Source: Planctomycetota bacterium (GTDB lineage: Bacteria; Planctomycetota; Planctomycetia; Gemmatales; Gemmataceae). Taken from it: a DNA stretch of 58,435 nucleotides. The stretch covers positions 1-58,435 of the forward strand of contig JACPPF010000165.1 in the NCBI GenBank assembly GCA_016191165.1. The letters run 5' to 3'. The position numbers were made by a program, and so were the translations under genes. The notes under the pieces are model-generated. The model searched no databases. It was not told the origin of the DNA and saw only the letters and a program-made list of their open reading frames with translations. This document shows, piece after piece, positions 1 through 8,704 of the stretch (the stretch's first letter is position 1; each line of letters begins with the position of its first letter).

Positions 1-349
1 AGGCTGGTCGAAAAATCGAGGGAAAAAAAATTTCGCCGCATCAATCCGCTTAAAACTACGTGATCGCTGGGGGAACCGCATTTGCCGACACCGCTGCCGT
101 TAGGAAAAAGAGCGGGACCGCGAACTTCGCAATAGCCTCCGGCATCCGAACACCTTGTTGCGTTTTCCGCATTACCTGGTATACTTCAATCCACTCGATG
201 GCCGCTTTCATTTCCTGGCCTTCCCTTAATCGGGAAGCTCATCAAATCAAACCTTCCATCCACACCAACGGTGCGCGGGCTTGGTCCGTGTCGCCCGTTA
301 TTTGCCTGCGAGGATCTCTTCGTGGCGGAAGGTTTACGGGAGGTGAGCG
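1..349. other. Left-edge stretch with no recognised gene
   Basis: No open frame here resembles a known family, and the long minus-strand frame running from 862 into this stretch is antisense to the GYF gene. The only functional signal I see is the GGGAGGTGAG ribosome-binding site at about 336-345, which belongs to the next gene. The first bases could be the tail of something outside the window, but nothing shows it. Confidence 0.4.
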
Positions 350-877
350 ATGGCTGGTCAATGGTATTACATGCACGCCGGGGAAAAGAGCGGTCCCTTC
401 ACCGGGCAACAGCTGGCGGACCTCGCGACGAGCGGCGTGTTGTTGCGCGACGACACCATCCTGAAGCAGGGCAACGATTCCTGGGTGCTGGCCAGCCGGG
501 TTCGGAATCTGTTTCCGGTTTCTCCAGCCGAAAACTTGGAGTTGATTACCGTCGCCGATGTAGCCGCAGCCGATGGACCCGAGCAATCCGATGACAGGCC
601 CATCCTGGCCGAGGAGCCTGCCAAATCCGAAACCTATAGGCCAGCCGTGAAGGAAGAGCAACCCAAAAAGAAAGGAGTCGCCAGCGCCTTGAAAGGCGCG
701 GACATCGTCGGGCAGGACGGCGTGTATGCCCGCTACCGCATGAAATGTACAGAGTGCGGCCACAAGGACGCCAGCTGCCGCTCGATTGCGATCTCCAACA
801 AAGTGACCAAGAGCCGTTTCTTCTGCCGCAAGTGCAAGAAGGGGCGCGAGGTCGTCATTCAATGTCGCCTGGGATGA
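350..877 (+). CDS. GYF_2 (DUF4339) domain protein with C-terminal zinc ribbon
   Basis: A 175-residue protein without signal peptide. Residues about 4-50 form a GYF_2/DUF4339 domain (WYYMHAGEKSGPF, then a W in NDSWVLASR), a fold used in planctomycete proteins for peptide or protein contacts. The middle, about 60-115, is acidic then lysine-rich and probably disordered. The C-terminus (about 128-172) has two Cys pairs, CTEC and CRKC, spaced like a zinc ribbon. The start is set by a strong GGGAGGTGAG site just upstream. The partner and process are unknown; a role as a small adaptor is inference. Confidence 0.8.
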   Translation: MAGQWYYMHAGEKSGPFTGQQLADLATSGVLLRDDTILKQGNDSWVLASRVRNLFPVSPAENLELITVADVAAADGPEQSDDRPILAEEPAKSETYRPAVKEEQPKKKGVASALKGADIVGQDGVYARYRMKCTECGHKDASCRSIAISNKVTKSRFFCRKCKKGREVVIQCRLG

Positions 878-925
878 AAAAAACTCCAGACGTTGAAAGA
901 ATCACGTGGCCGGGCTCGGACAAGG

Positions 926-1080
926 TCATTCCTTGACCAACATGACGTTGACCGCCTTGACCACCACGCGAACGTTGTCACCCTTCTTCAGACCCAGCTC
1001 TTCGAGCGAATCCAGCGTTGTCACGGATTCCATGACGGCGCCCTCATTTTTTCCAGCCCATGCGCCTACAGCAACGGCAT
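926..1080 (-). pseudogene. Remnant of a molybdate-binding Mop (TOBE) domain
   Basis: Read on the minus strand, the last ~45 codons before the TGA at 926 give SVTTLDSLEELGLKKGD followed by VVKAVNVMLVKE. This is the second half of a Mop/TOBE module as found in molbindins and ModE/ModC (consensus S-EELGL-GD-V---IKA--VM). The N-terminal half and any start codon are missing: upstream the frame runs into a CA-dinucleotide tract and then into a different gene remnant in another frame. I read it as a 3' fragment, not an expressed gene. Confidence 0.6.
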
Positions 1081-1487
1081 GCACACACACACGACACCTC
1101 GGCGTGATACTGTTTGCGTAACGTGAACGCAGCGTTCCACCCACCCAGCATCTGAAGGTTCTGGAGGTTCGCCGACGCGGGGATGTCAAACCGCGCGTCC
1201 ACACCCGCCGTGTTGTAGGTTCCGGTGGCGACGTTGACAAAATCGTCTCCATCGTTGACCGCCGCTGCGGCATTGACGGCCGCCTGGATCGTGCGATAGC
1301 TGCCGCCGGCTACTCCGAAGGGATCGGCATCATTGCCGGTCAGTGCCACCATAAAGGCGGCCGGTGCAAGGCGATCCTCCAGCGTCTCCACCCGCGGCCG
1401 AAAGCGGCCACGCGCCTTGGCAGCTTTGCTGAGATTCTCGAGGAGGTCGGCCAAAATGCTTCGCTTGAAGAAAGAGAAAATCGACAT
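1044..1487 (-). pseudogene. Truncated extracellular beta-helix protein with planctomycete N-terminal motif
   Basis: The start at 1487 gives MSIFSFFKRSILADLLENL, then RPRVETLEDRLAPA (about residues 30-43), a motif that opens many large extracellular planctomycete proteins. Next comes a DUF1565/right-handed beta-helix beginning (GGSYRTIQAAVNAA, then a short run ending ATGTYN). Homologs usually run for many hundreds of residues; here recognisable sequence ends near residue 120 (FTLR) and the frame continues as Cys-rich nonsense over the Mop remnant until a stop at 1044. It looks like a deletion or rearrangement that joined two unrelated genes. Confidence 0.6.
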
Positions 1488-2228
1488 TGCAACAAATTCT
1501 TTCGCAAGACCCGGAAGGTTACATGGAACCGAAAACAACGATTCGAGAGCCAACGCGGTCCAACGGGGGCCATTCCGAGACATCCGCTCATCAGACGGCG
1601 GAGCAACAAAAAAGCTCCTCAATCCATGATGGTGGATCGAGAAGCTTTCGTAGCTTGGCGCAAATTCACCCGTCGCGAGTGAATGCAGCAAAGAGATTGT
1701 CGGAACTTGATTGCTTGAGTGTCAAGCAAGATTAACGAATCTTTAGCATCAAAACAGAAACTTGACGATGATTCGAACAGGGTGTAACCGCTCGTCCGCA
1801 ACACTCAGAACCCTTGAATTTCCACGGTTTTCCAGGGTTTTGGCGGTTTGGAGAACCTGAACATTGTCCGAAATTCGTGATTTCGTTTTTGCGTTTTGGT
1901 GAAAAGGTTGTAATTTCAGTAGTTCCAAGAATTAGCCACGGAAAAAACGCGGAATGGAAAATGGTGCGGAATTGCCTGTATTGCTGCCAGTTCTCCGCCG
2001 CCTTTTTCCGTTCTACAAATGATCCAAAACCAGGCACGCTGCGAAGATTTTTAGCCACGGAAGGGCACAGAAAAAAACACGGAAAACTGGAGGTCACAGT
2101 GACTTTTCCGTTCTACTAATGATCCAAAACTGCGCACCCTGCGAAGATTTTTAGCCACGGAATCACACGGAAAAAGGCAAGACTTTTGAATTCTTCTGTG
2201 TTTTTCCGTGTGATTCCGTGGCTGAATT
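1488..2228. repeat. Repeat-rich non-coding gap
   Basis: About 740 bases without a credible gene. The second half repeats 'agccacggaa'-type units. A ~60-bp unit at about 2007-2064 (ttccgttctacaaatgatcc ... agatttttagccacggaa) recurs at about 2103-2162 with few changes, 96 bases apart. A perfect 23-bp inverted repeat lies at 2153-2175 and 2201-2223 around a 25-nt loop. Similar 'ccac-gga-cac-gga' repeats are common in Planctomycetes and Verrucomicrobia. It sits at the 3' end of the next minus-strand gene and could also end its transcript. Confidence 0.7.
2153..2223. repeat. Perfect 23-bp inverted repeat
   Basis: Arms agccacggaatcacacggaa... (2153-2175) and its exact reverse complement (2201-2223) flank a 25-nt spacer. 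The element starts 6 bases beyond the stop of the minus-strand gene at 2229 and would fold into a strong hairpin in its transcript. It may act as a terminator or be a dispersed palindromic element; the sequence alone does not decide. Confidence 0.75.
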
Positions 2229-3050
2229 TTATCCGCGTTTCATCTGTGTTCGATCCGTGGCCAAGATTTGGCGGTCACATTTGGTTGCGGCTTGGCCGCC
2301 CTGGGTGTCTTCCGTGGCTGATTGAATTTTGGAATTACTGAGATTCGATTCGCAAATTACCTCGGTGATCTTTTTGAGCGCCCTTACCCGATGCCCCTCA
2401 CTGGCAAGTCGTTCAACATTTCGTTGCGTCTGGATGAGCTTCTGCACCGATTTCTTGGCATTTCTCAGATGCTTCCCAATTGCCCCGGTGCCCTCCCCCT
2501 CAGCGCTAATTTGCTCAAACCAACGTATCGTGTCCTTCCTTGTTTTGTACTGTTCTTTCAAGATTCCCTCGGCCGGGAGGCTTTTGTCCTCGATTTCCTT
2601 TTGCGCCTTGGCGATTATCGCCAGTTCTCGGTCCAGTTTTTCTGAGGTTTGACGTTGTAGCCGTGGCCCGAAATCGAAGTCCAACAACCTCGCCGTCGCG
2701 GTGGTGTCTTTTTGGATTTCCCAGGACTGATCCGCAAGCCGACTCAAATCGGCGGTGTTGCTGAGTTGCGAAACGGTGACGAGTTTCAGCATTGCCTCGC
2801 TTCGCGTTTGAATGCTCGCCCTTTGTGGGGCCCGCCGAACCTTTCTCAGGTGTCTCACCATTTGTCGGTCAGTCAGGCTGACCCTTGGCGCTAATTTCCT
2901 TTCAAGAGCCACCAGAGTTGCCTCCCACCGAACGAGCCCTTCCGTAACCTTTTTTTGCTTTTCGAGAAGTGCGGCACGGTCCCGCGCTTGCCCATAGGTG
3001 AGGGGCGACAAGACCGGAAGCAACACCATCATCATCACGGTCCATCGCAT
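2229..3050 (-). CDS. Secreted coiled-coil protein of unknown function
   Basis: A 273-residue protein beginning MRWTVMMMVLLPVLSPL, a signal peptide ending near TYGQA. The rest is charged, helical and rich in K, E, Q and R, with likely coiled coils around residues 25-55 and 120-200; no Cys-based or enzymatic motif is visible. The longer frame starts with a GTG at 3065; I prefer the ATG at 3050 because it places the hydrophobic segment at the N-terminus and has AAAGGG just upstream. It is divergent from the YHS-like gene at 3238. The C-terminal 40 residues are low-complexity. Function not recognised. Confidence 0.65.
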   Translation of the reverse strand: MRWTVMMMVLLPVLSPLTYGQARDRAALLEKQKKVTEGLVRWEATLVALERKLAPRVSLTDRQMVRHLRKVRRAPQRASIQTRSEAMLKLVTVSQLSNTADLSRLADQSWEIQKDTTATARLLDFDFGPRLQRQTSEKLDRELAIIAKAQKEIEDKSLPAEGILKEQYKTRKDTIRWFEQISAEGEGTGAIGKHLRNAKKSVQKLIQTQRNVERLASEGHRVRALKKITEVICESNLSNSKIQSATEDTQGGQAATKCDRQILATDRTQMKRG

Positions 3051-3122
3051 GGCACCCTTTCGCACACGTGGTTAGGAATTCACCCCACCGCCTCTTTCAC
3101 AAATTAATTAACGAACGGTAGC

Positions 3123-3175
3123 GGGAAAGCCAACGCGAGCCTGACAGAAGCCCAGGAAATCCCGTTGGCTTTCCC
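3123..3175. repeat. 13-bp inverted repeat between divergent genes
   Basis: gggaaagccaacg (3123-3135) and cgttggctttccc (3163-3175) are perfect complements around a 27-nt spacer, in the gap between two divergent genes. It could be a dispersed palindrome or a regulatory site; position alone does not decide. Confidence 0.6.
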
Positions 3176-3237
3176 GAAACCTTTCGTCATAATCAGGGTT
3201 AGATTCCCGGACCGCCGAACCTTTTTCGAGGCCGACC

Positions 3238-3960
3238 ATGCTTGCGCGCACTTTGGCATCCCTTACCCTCCTTGGCGTCGCTGTCGCACTTTCCGTGGGG
3301 CAGCCTGCGCCATCCAAAACGCCACGGGTGGCGCTGCAGGTGTTCGGCGATGTGATCGGCAAATGGAACGGCACGGGCGAACCCAAGGGCACCCGCGCGG
3401 AGGTGCAAGCGGGTTTCTGGACTGAAAAGATGGACTGGGCCTGGGCGTTCAAAGGTCAGGACGCCTGGATCAAAGTCGATTTTCAGAAGAGCAAGAACTT
3501 CACCGCGGGCGAATTGCGCTACGTTCCCTCCAAGGACCACTTCGCGATGACCTTGACGACGCTGAAAAAGGAAAAGCTCACCTACGTCGGCACCATGCAG
3601 ACACGCGACACGACGAAAATCCTGACCCTCGAGCGCGACGGCGACAAGGAAAGCCAGCGCCTGGTGTTCACGTTTTTACACGCCAATCGTTTCCTGTACA
3701 AATACGAGATTCGCGGTGACGGCCGACCGCTCTACGCCCTGAAGTGGAAGGTCGGCGCCACCAAGGACGGCGAGTCCTTCGCCGTCGGCACCGGCAAGCC
3801 CGAATGCGTCGTGTCCGGCGGCACCGCGACCACGCCCGTCTCCTTCATGGGCAAAACCTACTACGTATGTTGCTCAGGGTGCCGCGATGAATTCAACGCC
3901 AGCCCGGCCAAATACGTCGCCGAATTCGAAGCGCGGTTGGCCAAGAAAAAGAAGAAATAG
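3238..3960 (+). CDS. Secreted protein with C-terminal YHS-like metal-binding motif
   Basis: A 240-residue exported protein: MLARTLASLTLLGVAVALS is a signal peptide, ending near GQPAP. Residues about 30-175 form a beta-rich domain I do not recognise. The C-terminus, about 185-232, resembles a YHS/TRASH motif (PECVVSGG, MGKTYYVCCSGCRDEFNASP), where cysteines in such domains hold metals such as copper, zinc or iron. The tail is KKKKK. GAGG about eight bases upstream supports the ATG. A role in periplasmic metal handling is inferred from the motif only. Confidence 0.75.
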   Translation: MLARTLASLTLLGVAVALSVGQPAPSKTPRVALQVFGDVIGKWNGTGEPKGTRAEVQAGFWTEKMDWAWAFKGQDAWIKVDFQKSKNFTAGELRYVPSKDHFAMTLTTLKKEKLTYVGTMQTRDTTKILTLERDGDKESQRLVFTFLHANRFLYKYEIRGDGRPLYALKWKVGATKDGESFAVGTGKPECVVSGGTATTPVSFMGKTYYVCCSGCRDEFNASPAKYVAEFEARLAKKKKK

Positions 3961-4042
3961 GCTAATGCATTTAACGCTCGCCAGCCGCCGCGCCGGCGCT
4001 AAACGAAGTCATCACCTTTCCTTGACACATCTTTTGGGTTAC

Positions 4043-4079
4043 AATCGCCGAAGTTGATCGACGGCAACCTTCGGCGATT
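4043..4079 (+). promoter_or_regulatory. 11-bp inverted repeat in the leader of the next gene
   Basis: aatcgccgaag (4043-4053) and cttcggcgatt (4069-4079) are perfect complements with a 15-nt loop, ending five bases before the ATG at 4084. A hairpin here would cover the ribosome-binding region, so it could affect translation; it could also be an operator. No consensus ribosome-binding site is visible. Confidence 0.45.
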
Positions 4080-4083
4080 TGTC

Positions 4084-4479
4084 ATGCTTCTCGATGACGT
4101 TGAGCGAATCCTCCGCGAGATGTTCCTTATCAACCTGCCAGCGCTGATCGCGCTGGCGATCGGTATCGGCGTCACGTTGTCGCAATGGCGCCGGCACCCT
4201 CCCGCAGCGCGATGGGCGCTGCTCGGCTTTGGCTGGCTGTTCTGTATTTACCTTCTGGCCATCTGCTGGCATAGCTTTCTTTCCCATCTGGTTTTGGGAC
4301 TGCCGCGCGCGCTTGAGGACGAGCGCCCCTACCTGATGGCCATGTCCTGTTGCGAGGCGCTGGCATACTTCTTTTTCCTGTTCGCAATCAACGCGGCCCG
4401 CACGCCCTATCGACCGCCGTTTTATTTCGACGACTTTGATGACGAGCCCTTTTCTCGGAATAAGCCCGAAAAACCCTGA
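4084..4479 (+). CDS. Small integral membrane protein
   Basis: A 131-residue protein (MLLDDVERILREMF...) with three likely membrane helices: about 15-35 (INLPALIALAIGIGVTLS), 45-75 (WALLGFGWLFCIYLLAICW) and 92-108 (CEALAYFFFLFAI), then an acidic tail (FDDFDDEP). A TTG at 4054 would add ten residues but lies inside the hairpin loop, so I prefer the ATG. It ends 19 bases before the peptidase gene and is probably co-transcribed with it. No family recognised. Confidence 0.65.
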   Translation: MLLDDVERILREMFLINLPALIALAIGIGVTLSQWRRHPPAARWALLGFGWLFCIYLLAICWHSFLSHLVLGLPRALEDERPYLMAMSCCEALAYFFFLFAINAARTPYRPPFYFDDFDDEPFSRNKPEKP

Positions 4480-4498
4480 TTGGACGAAAGGACAAGAC

Positions 4499-6544
4499 AT
4501 GCGAAATTGCATGGCTGCCATGCTGCTGTTGGGTTGGATTTTTCTGGATTCTCAGACGTTGTCGGCTCAGGCGCCAACGAGACGCCACATCACGATCGAC
4601 GATTATTTCACGCAGGCCGACCTTTTTGGCCTGGCGTACTCGCCGAAATACATCGCGTACGTGGAAGGCCGCTGGCGTGAATCGAGCAACGACCGCAAGA
4701 CCGACCTGTGGGTTGTGCCGACGGCAGGCGGCCCATCGCGCCGCCTCACCGGGGACCGCGCCAGCGATCGCGCTCCGCAGTGGAACCCCGATGGCTCGTT
4801 CGTCTACTTCCTCGGCAATCGCAAACGCGAAGGGGAAAAGCACCCGCCCTACGACGGTCGAGCGCAGGTCTGGCGCATCAGTCCCGACGGCAAAGGCTCC
4901 CCCCAGCCCGTAACCCGCGTCGAGGGGGGCATTGAAGGCTACGAACTTTCCCGTGACGGTAAATCGATCTATTACCTGGTTCACCATGCCAAGATCGAGG
5001 ACGACTGGTCGGGTCTGCGTAGCAAGTTCAGCAAGCTCGACTACGGCCACGGTCAGAATCGTCACGGCCAAATTTGGAAGCTCGACTTGCAATCGCACCG
5101 TGCCCAAAAATTGATCGACGCGGGCCGCAACATCCGCGAATTTGCCGTCGCGCCGGACGGCAAGCGCATCGCCATGATCACAACGCCTGATGACAAGGTC
5201 GTCAGCTTCGAGGGGCAGTCGCGCGTCGATGTTTGGGAGGCCGCGACCGGTAAAATCCTGACGCCGCCGGAAGGACCCTATCGCAAGAAGGTTTCTTCCC
5301 CGTACGCCTGGCTTGAACAACTGGCGTGGAATACCGACGGAACCATGCTCGCCTTCAACGCGATCTTCGATGGCTACCCGGCCGAGATTTTCATCGTCAA
5401 CCTCAAGGAAGACACGCCTCAGGTCACACGATTGCCTCGCCCAACGGGCATTCACGTTCGCGGTTACGGTTCGCCGCTGGCGTGGTCCGGACCGGATAAC
5501 CTTTGCTTCCTCGCGGAGCAAAAGGCCCGCGTTCGTCTGACAAGGGCTAGCAAGGTCACCACCGGCATTCCCGTGTTTACCTACATCACCGCTGGGGATT
5601 CGGTGGTGGAGCAATTTTCGCTACGGCCAAGCACGCCCGGAAATGTCGAATGCGCCGTGATCCTGGGAACGCCAACCAGCCTGCCCGAGATCCATGTCGT
5701 GGGGCAAGGCCGGGTCACGAACGTCAATCCGCAAGTCGCGTCGTGGAAACTTCCGCAAATGTCCGTTGTGTCCTGGAAGGGCGCCGGCGGGCAAACCGTC
5801 GAGGGCATCCTCGAGTTGCCCCCCGATTACAAAAAAGGCGACAAGGTCCCACTCGTCGTCGAAATCCACGGCGGCCCGACGACGGCGAGCTATTTCAAGA
5901 TGCAATACTGGATCTATGGGCGTACCCTGTTGCCCGCGCGCGGCTACGCAGTCCTGTGTCCGAACTATCGCGGCTCCACGGGCTATGGCGACAAGTTCAC
6001 CACCGATCTGATTGGCCGGGAAAACGACCTGGATGTCGAGGATATTCTCAAGGGCGTGGACGCAATGATCGAGCGTGGCATCGCCGACCCGGATCGGCTC
6101 GCGGTCACGGGGTGGTCGAACGGCGGATTCCTGACCAACTGCATCATCACCAAGACGAAGCGATTCAAGGCCGCCATCTCCGGGGCCGGCATCGTTGATG
6201 CCATCATGGAATGGGGCGCCAACGACGAGCCGGCGTATGCGATGGTGTTCAAACAAGGCCTGCCGTGGATGAACCCGGAGAAGTATCACCGGGCATCGTC
6301 CACTTACGACCTGGGCAAGGTCCGCACTCCGACGCTAATTCATGTCGGCGCCAACGACGAACGTTGTCCGCCGAGCCAGAGCCGAATGCTCTACCGCGCA
6401 TTGAAGGAATACGTCAAAGTACCGACCGAACTCATAGTTTACCCGGGCGAGGGCCATGGCCTGGCGAAATATCGCAACCGCCGGGCGAAAATGGAATGGG
6501 ACCTCGCCTGGCTCGACCGGTGGGTGCTTGGTAAATCCAAATGA
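4499..6544 (+). CDS. Secreted prolyl oligopeptidase family (S9) serine peptidase
   Basis: A 681-residue exported peptidase. An N-terminal signal (MRNCMAAMLLLGWIFL...LSA) precedes a beta-propeller of PD40/WD40-like blades (about 45-430) that gates access to a C-terminal alpha/beta-hydrolase domain (about 440-681). The nucleophile is Ser540 in GWSNGG; the acid is in ANDERCPP and the histidine in GEGHGLAKY, the expected S9 order. It should cleave short peptides in the periplasm. The start at 4499 follows GAAAGGAC; an earlier ATG at 4436 would overlap the upstream gene and bury the signal peptide. Confidence 0.92.
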   Translation: MRNCMAAMLLLGWIFLDSQTLSAQAPTRRHITIDDYFTQADLFGLAYSPKYIAYVEGRWRESSNDRKTDLWVVPTAGGPSRRLTGDRASDRAPQWNPDGSFVYFLGNRKREGEKHPPYDGRAQVWRISPDGKGSPQPVTRVEGGIEGYELSRDGKSIYYLVHHAKIEDDWSGLRSKFSKLDYGHGQNRHGQIWKLDLQSHRAQKLIDAGRNIREFAVAPDGKRIAMITTPDDKVVSFEGQSRVDVWEAATGKILTPPEGPYRKKVSSPYAWLEQLAWNTDGTMLAFNAIFDGYPAEIFIVNLKEDTPQVTRLPRPTGIHVRGYGSPLAWSGPDNLCFLAEQKARVRLTRASKVTTGIPVFTYITAGDSVVEQFSLRPSTPGNVECAVILGTPTSLPEIHVVGQGRVTNVNPQVASWKLPQMSVVSWKGAGGQTVEGILELPPDYKKGDKVPLVVEIHGGPTTASYFKMQYWIYGRTLLPARGYAVLCPNYRGSTGYGDKFTTDLIGRENDLDVEDILKGVDAMIERGIADPDRLAVTGWSNGGFLTNCIITKTKRFKAAISGAGIVDAIMEWGANDEPAYAMVFKQGLPWMNPEKYHRASSTYDLGKVRTPTLIHVGANDERCPPSQSRMLYRALKEYVKVPTELIVYPGEGHGLAKYRNRRAKMEWDLAWLDRWVLGKSK

Positions 6545-6568
6545 ACCGCGCGACCGTTTGGCGAACCG

Positions 6569-7960
6569 TTATTTTTTCTTGAGCGTATCGCCCAGATCGG
6601 CGCGCATGCGCTCGGCCAGCGTTTCGAGGCGCCGCACGACGTCCGGGTTCCGCGCGGCGATGTTGGCGCGCTCGCCTAGGTCGTCGTCGAGGTTGAACAA
6701 TTCCAGACCGGCCTTGACATTCTTGTAAAGGCCGGGTCGGCCGTCTTTTCCAGGCTTTTGGCCCGCCATGGTGCGGTAGGTGCGCGGAAAATATAGCTTC
6801 CAAGGGCCGGCGCGCACGCCGTGCAATTCCTTGCCCCAATAAAAGAAGTAGGCGTCGTGCGGGCTCTTGGCGTTGGGCTCGCAGAAAAGCAGCGGGCGGA
6901 TGTCTTTGCCGTCGAGTTTTCCCGCCGGCAGCTTGGCGCCGGTGATGCGCGCAATGGTTGGAAGCAGGTCAATGGTCATCGCGGGCTCCTTCTGGGTCTT
7001 GTCAGCGGGCAGATGGCCTGGCCAACTCGCGATAAACGGAACGCGCACGCCCCCTTCCCAGGCGGTGCCCTTGCCCTCGCGCAACAGACCCGCGGAACCC
7101 CCGTGATTGCCATAAGAAAGCCACGGCCCATTGTCGGACGTGAAGATGACGAGCGTGTCTTCCTCCAGGCCATTCGCCTTCAACGCCGCCATGATCTGGC
7201 CGACGGACCAGTCGAGTTCCTCGATCACATCGCCATAAAGCCCGCCCGCGGATTTTCCTTTTTGTCGCGCGGACACAAAGAGCGGTACGTGCGGCATCGT
7301 GTGCGCAAGGTACAGGAAGAACGGTTGATTCTTGTTTTTTTTGATAAACTTCACGGCTCGATCGGTGTAGTCGGTTGTCAGCGCGGATTGATCGGGATTG
7401 AGCGTGATTTTTTTTGTGCCGCTGATAAGGGGCAGGTCGGGAAACTTGGCGGTCGGGTGTTTGGGCCACATATCGTTGGAGTAGGGCAAACCATAATACT
7501 CATCGAAACCGCGCTGAGTGGGGAGGAATCCCTCGGAGTGGCCCAGGTGCCATTTGCCGATCATCGACGTGGCGTAACCCAGTGCTTTCAGCATCTCGGC
7601 GATGGTGAAGTGGTGTCTGGCCAGTCCGCCCTTCGCCGCGGGGCCCAGAGCGCCAAGGACGCCGGCGCGATTGGAATATTTGCCGGTCATCAGCGCGGCA
7701 CGTGACGCCGAGCAGACGGCCTGGGCGACATAAAAGCTTGTGAAACGAACGCCGCGCTTCGCCATGCGGTCGAGGTGCGGGGTCTTGATCTTCTTGGCGC
7801 CGAAGCAACCGCAGTCGGCGTAGCCCATGTCGTCGGCGTAAATGATGATGACGTTGGGCGGACGCTTCGTCTTTTTTCCTTGTCCGGCTGCCACCGACGG
7901 CAAGAGGGTTGGCAAGATGATGGCAAGAAACGCAGACACAAGATGAAAAATGCGCGTCAT
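6569..7960 (-). CDS. Secreted type I sulfatase
   Basis: A 463-residue exported sulfatase. After a signal peptide (MTRIFHLVSAFLAIILPTLL) the metal-binding PNVIIIYADDMGY motif appears, then CSASRAALMTG with Cys83 as the formylglycine precursor, IGKWHLG, and the C-terminal TSDNGPW metal site. The C-x-S-x-R signature needs oxidation of Cys83 by a formylglycine-generating enzyme encoded elsewhere. The substrate, a sulfated sugar or aryl ester, is not readable from sequence. The start at 7960 has AAAGGG upstream; the frame extends further 5' without signal peptide. It is 61 bases downstream of miaE, probably co-transcribed. Confidence 0.93.
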   Translation of the reverse strand: MTRIFHLVSAFLAIILPTLLPSVAAGQGKKTKRPPNVIIIYADDMGYADCGCFGAKKIKTPHLDRMAKRGVRFTSFYVAQAVCSASRAALMTGKYSNRAGVLGALGPAAKGGLARHHFTIAEMLKALGYATSMIGKWHLGHSEGFLPTQRGFDEYYGLPYSNDMWPKHPTAKFPDLPLISGTKKITLNPDQSALTTDYTDRAVKFIKKNKNQPFFLYLAHTMPHVPLFVSARQKGKSAGGLYGDVIEELDWSVGQIMAALKANGLEEDTLVIFTSDNGPWLSYGNHGGSAGLLREGKGTAWEGGVRVPFIASWPGHLPADKTQKEPAMTIDLLPTIARITGAKLPAGKLDGKDIRPLLFCEPNAKSPHDAYFFYWGKELHGVRAGPWKLYFPRTYRTMAGQKPGKDGRPGLYKNVKAGLELFNLDDDLGERANIAARNPDVVRRLETLAERMRADLGDTLKKK

Positions 7961-8021
7961 GGTGGCGGACCCTTTCGAGGGCGAGTGGGATTGCCCTACC
8001 ATAACGCATTCAAATTGAATA

Positions 8022-8597
8022 TCAACTGTGCATCCGCGGAATTTCCTCCCCGTCCGAAATGATGGCCGCCTCCGCAACCGCCAGTTCTTCCAGGCGCGCC
8101 GCGACTTTCATCTCCGGCGCGAACAGCCGGGCCAGGCGAACGTAGGTGGCGTGGTGGCGCGCTTCCGATTCAAACAGGCCGCCGAAAAAATCGGCCAGTT
8201 CGCGATCTCCCAGATGATCGCGCAGCAGCCCGAAACGTTCGCAGGAGCGCGCCTCGATCAGGGCGGCAATCAACAGGCGGTCCACCGCTCGCATCGGTTC
8301 TTCCTTGTTCGCCAGAGCATGGAGCCGGCCGGCATAGCGGCTTGCGGGAAGCTTGCGAAAACGAACACCGCGGCGGTCCAACAGGTCGAGCACGAGGTGG
8401 AAGTGCCCCAATTCCTCCTGCACGATCGCCGACATGGCTCGAACCAGCTCCACGCGATCGACATACGCGAACAGCAAATTCATCGCCACGCCGGCCGCCT
8501 TCTTTTCGCAATGGGCGTGATCGATCAAGAGTTCATTCAGATTCGCCGATACGTGCGTCAGCCAGCGCGCCGGCGAGGGTGTGTGAAGATTCAACAT
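8022..8597 (-). CDS. miaE: tRNA-(ms2io6A)-hydroxylase MiaE
   Basis: A 191-residue non-heme diiron protein that hydroxylates the isopentenyl group of 2-methylthio-N6-isopentenyladenosine at tRNA position 37. Family hallmarks are present throughout: NELLIDHAHCEKKAAG, VQEELGHFHLVLDLL, YAGRLHALANKEEP, LIEARSCERF and SEARHHATYVRLA; the E/H pairs are the iron ligands. The start at 8597 gives the usual MLNLHTPSP... opening, so the earlier in-frame codon at 8633 is unlikely. It acts after MiaA and MiaB, neither of which is in this window. Confidence 0.95.
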   Translation of the reverse strand: MLNLHTPSPARWLTHVSANLNELLIDHAHCEKKAAGVAMNLLFAYVDRVELVRAMSAIVQEELGHFHLVLDLLDRRGVRFRKLPASRYAGRLHALANKEEPMRAVDRLLIAALIEARSCERFGLLRDHLGDRELADFFGGLFESEARHHATYVRLARLFAPEMKVAARLEELAVAEAAIISDGEEIPRMHS

Positions 8598-8704
8598 GGA
8601 GAAATAATAGCGGCTGGGCGGCCCAGGTGACACGCGGATCTGGGTTGACCATCCCGCTTCAACCGGTTATAGCGACCACGGTCCCTGGCAGAAAGGCGGC
8701 GGAA

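Noticed and set aside
242-862. Long minus-strand frame of 206 residues
   Set aside because: It is antisense to the GYF/zinc-ribbon gene, which has domain signatures and a strong ribosome-binding site; the minus frame has none.
4022-4045. TTGACA followed by TACAAT upstream of the small membrane protein
   Set aside because: The spacer is only 12 bases, too short for a sigma-70-type promoter; nearby spacing alternatives are no better.
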